64,000 bases of DNA from DASWIG01 sp965371445 (lineage in GTDB: Bacteria > Acidobacteriota > Thermoanaerobaculia > Multivoradales > J023), in contig CBDUYN010000034.1 of NCBI GenBank assembly GCA_965371445.1, positions 1 to 64,000 on the forward strand, in the 5' to 3' direction. The position numbers and the translations under genes are program-made. Below, piece by piece: positions 59,168 to 64,000 of this stretch. Numbering within the stretch: the first letter of the stretch is position 1; the number at the start of each line of letters is the position of its first letter. A model generated the notes under the pieces. That model was not told where the DNA came from, did no database searches, and saw nothing but the letters and a program-made list of their open reading frames with translations.

Positions 59168-60838
59168 ACCCTGCCCCTCGACCACGACGAGCTGATGCTG
59201 GTGCTCGCCGCGGCCTTCCGGCGCGTCGAACGCGAGCCCCTGGGCGGACGCGGCGGCGGCGTCCAGGTGCTCTCGGCCTCTGAAGCGCGGGGCCGTACGT
59301 TCGAGCACCTCTTCCTCTGCGCCATGACCCGCGATGTCTTCCCTCGTCCTCTGCGCGAGGAGGCGTTGCTCGGCGACCGGCTGCGTCACGGCCTCGCCCG
59401 TCTGCTGCCCGATCTGCAGGCGCGCCCGGCGCTCTTTGACGAGGAGCGCCATCTCTTCGCCGAGCTCCTCTCGGCCGCGCCTGGCGTCACCCTCTCCTGG
59501 CACGAGGAGGACGCTTCGGGCTCGCCACGCTCGCCCTCACCGCTCCTGGAACGCCTGCGCCGCCAGGACGTCGAGACCGCGCGGGCACCTCAGGTCCTCG
59601 CCGCCGGGACGTTCGAAAGACCGCTCGTCGAGGAGCTCCTGCTGCGCGGCATCCATGCCTCGCGAAGCTCCCTGGGCGAGCTGCTGGGCGCGGCCCTCGC
59701 CGAAGCCCGCGGCGAAGAAGACGAAGGGCTATTCCCCGACGTCGACGCCCTCGCCGCCGGACGCCTCGCCGTCTTGAACGAGCTCGACCCCGACCGCCGC
59801 GGCCGCGACGGTGCGGCGCGTGCCCGCGGCCTGGGTCCTTACTTCGGTTTCGTCGGTCCCGTCCTCGCCGAGGCGGACCCGCGGCGCGAGCCGCTTTACG
59901 TGACGACGCTGGAGAGCCTCGCGGCCTGTCCCTGGCAAACCTTTCTGCGCCGCCTCCTTGGCCTGCGGCCGATGCCGGACCCTCTCGGCTCGTTGCCCTC
60001 TCTGCGGGGTCTCCTGGTGGGAAGCCTCGTCCACCGGGTGCTGGAGCGTGTCGGCAAGGCGGCCGAGGGCGGCGGTCCGGCCTGGCCGCTACCGAAGGAG
60101 CTGGACGTGCTGGTGGCGACGGAAGCGGCTCGGGTGCTTGACGAGCAGGGCCTGGGCCTGAAGGGCCTCGTCCGGGCGGCGGCCGAGCAGGCACGGCCCT
60201 TCCTGGAGGCCGCCCGGCGCCTGGACCAGACGACTCCTGTCCTGCCCCTCGCGGGCGTCGAGACGACGGGCTCGCTTCGGGTCACCGACCGCGCGGGCGA
60301 GGCGCGGAGCATCCGCTTTCGCGCCGACCGCCTCGACGCGCAAGGCGAGCGCCGGCGCTACACGGACTACAAGACCGGGGCGCGTCCCCGGACCGGCGCC
60401 GAGGTCCGCGAGAGCGTCCTCGGCTGGCTGCGCGCCGGGCAGTGGCTCCAGGCCGCGGCCTACGTCCACGGCGGGGGCGCCGGCGCGGAAGGCCGTTATC
60501 TCTTTCTGCGGCCCGACCTCGACGAGGCGGAGCGTGTCGTCTCGCTGTCTGGAGGCGACCGGGAGCTTGCCGCCTCCTTCGACAGTAGCGTCGGGAAGCT
60601 TCTCGCCGCCTGGGACGCGGGGGTCTTTTTCCCGCGCCTCGTCGCCGCCGACGAGGACGTCGAGCCGCCGCGTTGCCGGACCTGCCGGGTCGCCGAGGCC
60701 TGCTCGCGCCGCGACTCAGGGGCCCGAGGGAGGCTGCGGCGCTTCGCCGAACGGCACCGCGAGGCGGCGGAGCGCGGCGAGCTCGACGGTGTCGACGCTT
60801 TCGTTCTCGACCTCTACCTCCTGGGTGCCGGGAGGTGA
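57719..60838 (+). CDS. addB: AddB-like PD-(D/E)xK nuclease with Fe-S cluster
   Basis: Protein of 1039 residues counted from MTASRLLVA; an ATG 9 bases upstream is also possible. The N-terminal helicase-like half has no Walker A motif. The C-terminal part has cysteine 737 (SLAACPWQTFLRRLLGL) and the set 986, 989, 995 (CRTCRVAEAC), the C...C-x2-C-x5-C iron-staple pattern of AddB. The nuclease motifs are FRADRLDAQGERRRYTDYKTG, read as the metal aspartate and the D-x-K pair. AddB works with AddA in processing double-strand breaks; no addA gene is adjacent. Two broken copies of its 5' end lie upstream. Confidence 0.87.
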   Translation: MTASRLLVAHGARAVEDLLLARLSELAEETRHDPALLAQPVRVVVPSISLRDHLAAAIVRRTGRAMVGVRVMTLLNVALELAARAGRPAPRSPALYDVLVRRFARAEPSLHRKLDDLHDGYAVVSKNVSDLLDAGLEPVHVEAVDEFLRTDGSQLATAAKVERAGALVRTAVAVEIALEELGIGHRSTLLRAGRDRLEAEGPEALVSRALLVHGFAGATGVEADLLESLLRVLGGDVYLDCPPDGTGAFESAHTLRLALRLAAVAGPPRTVAAAEEPSPPSYALVAAPDADAEMREVARRLGRLLDGGVRPESIGVVARSAAAVGPTIRRHFKALGIPFSGVSAEGPLRGAGRRLALLLELLRRGPALTLERWLDALVDLGGDALTGTGRTEARLAFSALGASRLEDLTRLDLPSSGEEEILAAAAAGRSLAAELQSWRQSEASFTEHRARLERLLGEHLGWPADGEPRQVLEEALTGLAIPGTLPLDHDELMLVLAAAFRRVEREPLGGRGGGVQVLSASEARGRTFEHLFLCAMTRDVFPRPLREEALLGDRLRHGLARLLPDLQARPALFDEERHLFAELLSAAPGVTLSWHEEDASGSPRSPSPLLERLRRQDVETARAPQVLAAGTFERPLVEELLLRGIHASRSSLGELLGAALAEARGEEDEGLFPDVDALAAGRLAVLNELDPDRRGRDGAARARGLGPYFGFVGPVLAEADPRREPLYVTTLESLAACPWQTFLRRLLGLRPMPDPLGSLPSLRGLLVGSLVHRVLERVGKAAEGGGPAWPLPKELDVLVATEAARVLDEQGLGLKGLVRAAAEQARPFLEAARRLDQTTPVLPLAGVETTGSLRVTDRAGEARSIRFRADRLDAQGERRRYTDYKTGARPRTGAEVRESVLGWLRAGQWLQAAAYVHGGGAGAEGRYLFLRPDLDEAERVVSLSGGDRELAASFDSSVGKLLAAWDAGVFFPRLVAADEDVEPPRCRTCRVAEACSRRDSGARGRLRRFAERHREAAERGELDGVDAFVLDLYLLGAGR

Positions 60839-60857
60839 CCCGTTCGCGGGGAGTCGG

Positions 60858-61625
60858 TTACCGCGGCGGCATCCGCAACGCACCGTCGATGCGGATGACC
60901 TCGGCGTTCAAGTAGGCGTTGCGCGCGATCGTCTCGACGAGCTGGGCGTACTCGTCGGGACGGCCGAGGCGGCTGGGGAAGGGAATACCGGCCGCCAGGG
61001 CCTCGGTGACCTTCTGCGGCAGCCCGGCCAGAAGCGGCGTGTCAAAAGTGCCCGGGGCGATCGTCATCACCCGGACGCCCGTCTTCATGAGGTCGCGTGC
61101 CGCCGGCAGCGTCATGGCGACGACCCCGCCCTTGGACGCCGAGTAGGCCGCCTGGCCGATCTGGCCGTCAAAAGCCGCCACCGACGCGGTGCTGACGATG
61201 ACGCCGCGTTCGCCGTCGTCGTTGGGCTCGTTCGACGACATCGCCGCCGCCGCCAGGCGCAGGACGTTGAAGGTGCCGACCAGGTTGACCTGGATCACCT
61301 TCTGGAAGAGGCCCAGGTCGTGCGGGGTGCCGTCGCGGCCGACGACCTTGGCGGGTGGGCCGATGCCGGCGCAGCTGACCGCGATGCGCAGGTCGCCGAG
61401 CTCTTTCGCAGCGTCGACCGCCGCGGTGACGTCGTCGGCCGACGAGACGTCGGCCTTGACGAAGCGCACGCCCTCGCCGAGCTCGTCGGCGAGCGCCGTA
61501 CCGCGCTCCTCGTTCAGGTCCACGATCACCACCTTGGCGCCGGCCGAGGCCAGCCGGCGCACCGTCGCCTCGCCCAGGCCCGACGCGCCGCCGGTCACCA
61601 GAGCCACACTGTTGCGTATCTCCAT
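60858..61625 (-). CDS. SDR-family 3-hydroxyacyl-CoA dehydrogenase-like protein
   Basis: Short-chain dehydrogenase of 255 residues: NAD-binding VALVTGGASGLGEATVRRL, acidic residue after strand 2 (VIVDLNEERG) favouring NAD, catalytic Ser in STASVAAFDGQIG and Tyr-x3-Lys in AAYSASKGG. The sequence closely resembles type 2 3-hydroxyacyl-CoA dehydrogenases (HSD17B10-like: IAPGTFDTPLLAGLP, PFPSRLGRPDEYA). It oxidises 3-hydroxyacyl-CoA in beta-oxidation or isoleucine breakdown and fits the acyl-CoA genes elsewhere in the window. Convergent with addB, 19 bases apart. Confidence 0.9.
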   Translation of the reverse strand: MEIRNSVALVTGGASGLGEATVRRLASAGAKVVIVDLNEERGTALADELGEGVRFVKADVSSADDVTAAVDAAKELGDLRIAVSCAGIGPPAKVVGRDGTPHDLGLFQKVIQVNLVGTFNVLRLAAAAMSSNEPNDDGERGVIVSTASVAAFDGQIGQAAYSASKGGVVAMTLPAARDLMKTGVRVMTIAPGTFDTPLLAGLPQKVTEALAAGIPFPSRLGRPDEYAQLVETIARNAYLNAEVIRIDGALRMPPR

Positions 61626-61759
61626 TGCAGGATCCTCTTTTGCTCGTTTTGTCGACGATTCCCGCCGGAGCGCGGAATCGATTTCGGAAGGCTTTGCAAG
61701 GAGATCTTCTCACGGAATCGACTTCATCGGAACAACTGCGGTTGCTCGCCGCGTCGCCT

Positions 61760-61902
61760 TTTCCCGGGGCTGAAGCCCCGGGCTACATCTTAGAAGGCGC
61801 CCTGCGGGCTTTCCGGCTAAAGCCGGAAGAATCCCGCGGCTTCAGCCGCCAAGCCCGTAGGGCGTCCTTTGAAATGTAGCCCGGGGCTTCAGCCCCGGGA
61901 AA
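61760..61902. mobile_element. MITE-like palindromic element
   Basis: The ends are inverted repeats of about 26 bases (tttcccggggctgaagcccc at the left; ggggcttcagccccgggaaa at the right). Inside them is a second, imperfect inverted pair (ggcgccctgcgggctt and aagcccgtagggcgtcc) around short hairpins (ttccggctaaagccgga). The whole folds as a long cruciform with no coding capacity. It lies just upstream of the PBP1C gene and may contribute to its promoter. Confidence 0.75.
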
Positions 61903-61920
61903 GGAAGTAGACTGGAGACG

Positions 61921-64000
61921 ATGCAGGCTCCCCGACTCCGCCGTGCCATCGCCGCCGCCGCCGTCCTCCTCGCCCTGGCACTTGTCCTCGGCTGGACGAT
62001 CCCGCTGCCTTCTCGCCTCGACGAGCCGCCCTCGACGGTGGTGCGCTTTCGCGACGGCTCCCCCGCCTACGCCTTCCTCTCCCCCGACGACAAGTACCGC
62101 ATCGTGACCGATCCCGCCGCGGTCGCCCCGGCCTACCTTACGGCTCTGCTGCGCTTCGAGGACAAGCGCTTCTACCTTCATCCCGGGGTCGACCCGCTCG
62201 CCCTCGCGCGTTCCGTTCGCACGAACCTTGCCGCGCGTCGGGTCCTGACCGGCGCCTCGACGATCACGATGCAGCTCGTCCGGATCCTCGAGCCGCGCCC
62301 GCGAACGCTTTTTTCGAAGGCGGTCGAGGCGCTTCGCGCGGTCCAACTGGAGCTACTTCTCTCGAAAGACGAGATCCTCGCTGCCTACCTAACCTTCCTC
62401 CCCTTCGGGAAGAACGTCGAGGGCCTCGAAGCGGCCTCCTTCGCCTACTTCGGACACTCGGCCCGCGACCTCGCGCCCGAGGAGGTCGCGACACTCCTCG
62501 CCGTACCGCAGCTGCCCACCCGGCGCCACCCGTCGGTGAGGAACGCCCCGGCTCTGCAAGAGGCGCGCGACGCGATCGCCGCCTGGCTGGCCGAGCGCGG
62601 CGTCCTCGGCGGCGAGCGTCCGGCCGAGGAGGTGCTCGCCCAGGTGCGGACGACAAGCGTGCCGCGGGGGTTTCGTCCCCTGCCGCGCCACGCCCCGCAC
62701 GCCGCCTGGTGGCTGCGCTCGCGCCACCCGGGCGCCGAGATCCCGACCACCCTGGATCGAGGCGTCCAGCTCCTCGTCGACCGGCGACTCGACGCGGCGC
62801 GCACGGAGCTCGCGCCCCTGGGCATCCACAACGGCGCTGCCGTCGTCGTCGACCACGAGACGGCGGAGGTGCTCGCCCTCGCCGGCAGCTTCGACTTCTG
62901 GGACGAGGAAAACGGCGGGCAGATCCCGGGCTTTGCCATCGCCCGCTCGCCGGGCTCGGCCTTGAAGCCCTTCATCTACGCCCTCGCCCTCGACCGCGGG
63001 CTCGTCTTGCCCGAGCACCTGGTCATCGACGTGCCGACGAGCTACGGTCCCTACGCACCGTCGAACTACGACGGCGATTTCGCAGGCCTCGTCCGGGCGG
63101 AGGACGCGCTTTCGGAGTCGCTCAACGTGCCTTTCGTACGGCTCCTCGGCCAGGTCGGCGTGGAACGTTTCGCCGCGACGCTGCGACGCCTGGGAGCGAC
63201 GAGCCTGCGTGACGACCCGGGCTACTACGGCCTCTCGGCGGCGATCGGAGCGATGGAGGTGACCCCGCTGGAGCTCGCGGGCTTCTACACGGCCCTCGCC
63301 CAGGACGGAGGCGCCCGGGAGCTGCGCGTCGTGCCCGGGAAGATGCCGCCGGCGGCCGAGGTCCTGAGCCCCGGCGCCGCGTACCTGACGCGGCGGGCTC
63401 TTTCGCGCCGCGACCGTCCCGACTTCCCGGCCCGGCGGCGTTTCTCGGGGGCGCCGGCTCGCGTCCACTGGAAGACCGGGACGAGCTACGGTCACCGCGA
63501 CGCCTGGGCCGCCGGCTCGGGGCCGCGTCATACAGCGGTCGTCTGGCTCGGCAACTTCGACATGACGCCGAGCGTCGATCTGGTAGGCGCGGACGCCGCG
63601 GGTCCGATCCTTTTCGACCTGCTGGAGGCGCTGGCCGACCGTTCGGGACCGCCGGTGGTGCGGACGCGTCCGCACGATTTGAAGCGGATCGAGGTCTGCG
63701 CCTACTCGGGCTTCTTGCCGAGCGCGGCGTGTCCCGAGCGGCGCGAGGCCTGGGCGCTCCGGCGACGGGTGCCGACCCGGAGGTGTCCGTACCACCTGGC
63801 AGCCGACGTCGACCTTGCGACGGGCCTGCGGCTCAACCCGTCGTGCCGCGGCGGACGGCGCTACGAGACGCGTTCTTTCGTCGTGTGGCCGGCGGACGTG
63901 CGCCGCTACCTGACGGCACACCACCGCGTCCTGGCGCAGCCGCCGTCGCTGATGCCGGGCTGCGAGCCGCCGGACGGCGGCCGGGCACCGCGCATCCTTT
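61921..64000 (+). CDS. pbpC: Penicillin-binding protein 1C (partial, runs off the window)
   Basis: About 693 codons without a stop to the window end. An N-terminal membrane anchor (AIAAAAVLLALALVLGW) is followed by a GT51 glycosyltransferase domain: catalytic Glu in RFEDKRFYLHPGVDP and GASTITMQLVRI. The transpeptidase domain carries the SxxK motif in SPGSALKPFIYAL, SxN in SESLNVPF and KTG in WKTGTSYGHRD. It polymerises and may cross-link peptidoglycan outside the inner membrane. The C-terminal BiPBP_C domain, if present, lies beyond the window. A TAGACT box ends 7 bases before the ATG. Confidence 0.92.
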   Translation, partial: MQAPRLRRAIAAAAVLLALALVLGWTIPLPSRLDEPPSTVVRFRDGSPAYAFLSPDDKYRIVTDPAAVAPAYLTALLRFEDKRFYLHPGVDPLALARSVRTNLAARRVLTGASTITMQLVRILEPRPRTLFSKAVEALRAVQLELLLSKDEILAAYLTFLPFGKNVEGLEAASFAYFGHSARDLAPEEVATLLAVPQLPTRRHPSVRNAPALQEARDAIAAWLAERGVLGGERPAEEVLAQVRTTSVPRGFRPLPRHAPHAAWWLRSRHPGAEIPTTLDRGVQLLVDRRLDAARTELAPLGIHNGAAVVVDHETAEVLALAGSFDFWDEENGGQIPGFAIARSPGSALKPFIYALALDRGLVLPEHLVIDVPTSYGPYAPSNYDGDFAGLVRAEDALSESLNVPFVRLLGQVGVERFAATLRRLGATSLRDDPGYYGLSAAIGAMEVTPLELAGFYTALAQDGGARELRVVPGKMPPAAEVLSPGAAYLTRRALSRRDRPDFPARRRFSGAPARVHWKTGTSYGHRDAWAAGSGPRHTAVVWLGNFDMTPSVDLVGADAAGPILFDLLEALADRSGPPVVRTRPHDLKRIEVCAYSGFLPSAACPERREAWALRRRVPTRRCPYHLAADVDLATGLRLNPSCRGGRRYETRSFVVWPADVRRYLTAHHRVLAQPPSLMPGCEPPDGGRAPRIL

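Overview
The window is a GC-rich, gene-dense bacterial chromosome segment, most likely from an Acidobacteriota bacterium of the Thermoanaerobaculia kind. This is an inference from the gene mix: a SigK-like ECF sigma factor fragment, a relic of an acidobacterial-type (ADOP/MacB-like) permease, an AraC-TPR regulator, DUF4388 and PilZ signalling proteins, fatty-acid catabolism genes and a HEAT-containing chemosensory operon. No rRNA, tRNA or CRISPR array was seen.

Layout. 0.3-3.8 kb: secreted glycosidase-like protein, zinc-ribbon protein, pilT, small membrane protein. 3.9-14.1 kb (+): AidB-type acyl-CoA dehydrogenase, pRiA4b ORF-3-like protein, nucleoside phosphorylase and secreted phosphodiesterase (overlapping), AMP-ligase, cNMP/PilZ protein, type II GAPDH-like enzyme, 23S rRNA uracil methyltransferase and a QueD-like protein. 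14.3-23.6 kb (-): chemosensory operon cheA-cheW-binding protein-MCP-HEAT-cheR-cheB. Divergent from it (24.0-27.9 kb, +): CheY-like receiver, GAF protein, DUF4388 protein, RluA synthase. 27.9-34.6 kb (-): acyl-CoA dehydrogenase, methylmalonyl-CoA epimerase and a small unknown, then a 1353-residue topoisomerase III-RecQ fusion and pyrE. 34.8-44.7 kb (+): TPR protein, secreted protein, zinc-ribbon membrane protein, glycosyltransferase, O-antigen ligase-like protein, HlyD-type adaptor with two ABC ATPases but no permease, then a broken membrane-protein/sigma-factor junction.

44.6-64.0 kb is the accessory part. It holds a minus-strand operon of unknown genes with an XRE regulator, and two tandem 19-codon peptide genes facing an AraC-TPR regulator. 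Further on are an enoyl-CoA hydratase, a Uma2 protein and a secreted alpha/beta hydrolase. The 5' end of an AddB-like nuclease gene then occurs three times (about 50.1, 51.7 and 57.7 kb); only the last copy is intact. Between the last two copies sits an operon of HicA-like toxin, extended HicB-like antitoxin, histidine kinase and receiver, with the kinase gene visibly AT-richer than its surroundings. An SDR dehydrogenase, a MITE-like palindrome and the start of a PBP1C gene close the window.

The best candidates for something undescribed are the peptide/AraC-TPR locus, the HicAB-kinase-receiver cassette in its nest of addB duplications, and the TopoIII-RecQ fusion. Several genes also have a -10 box only 6-10 bases before the start codon, which suggests leaderless mRNAs.
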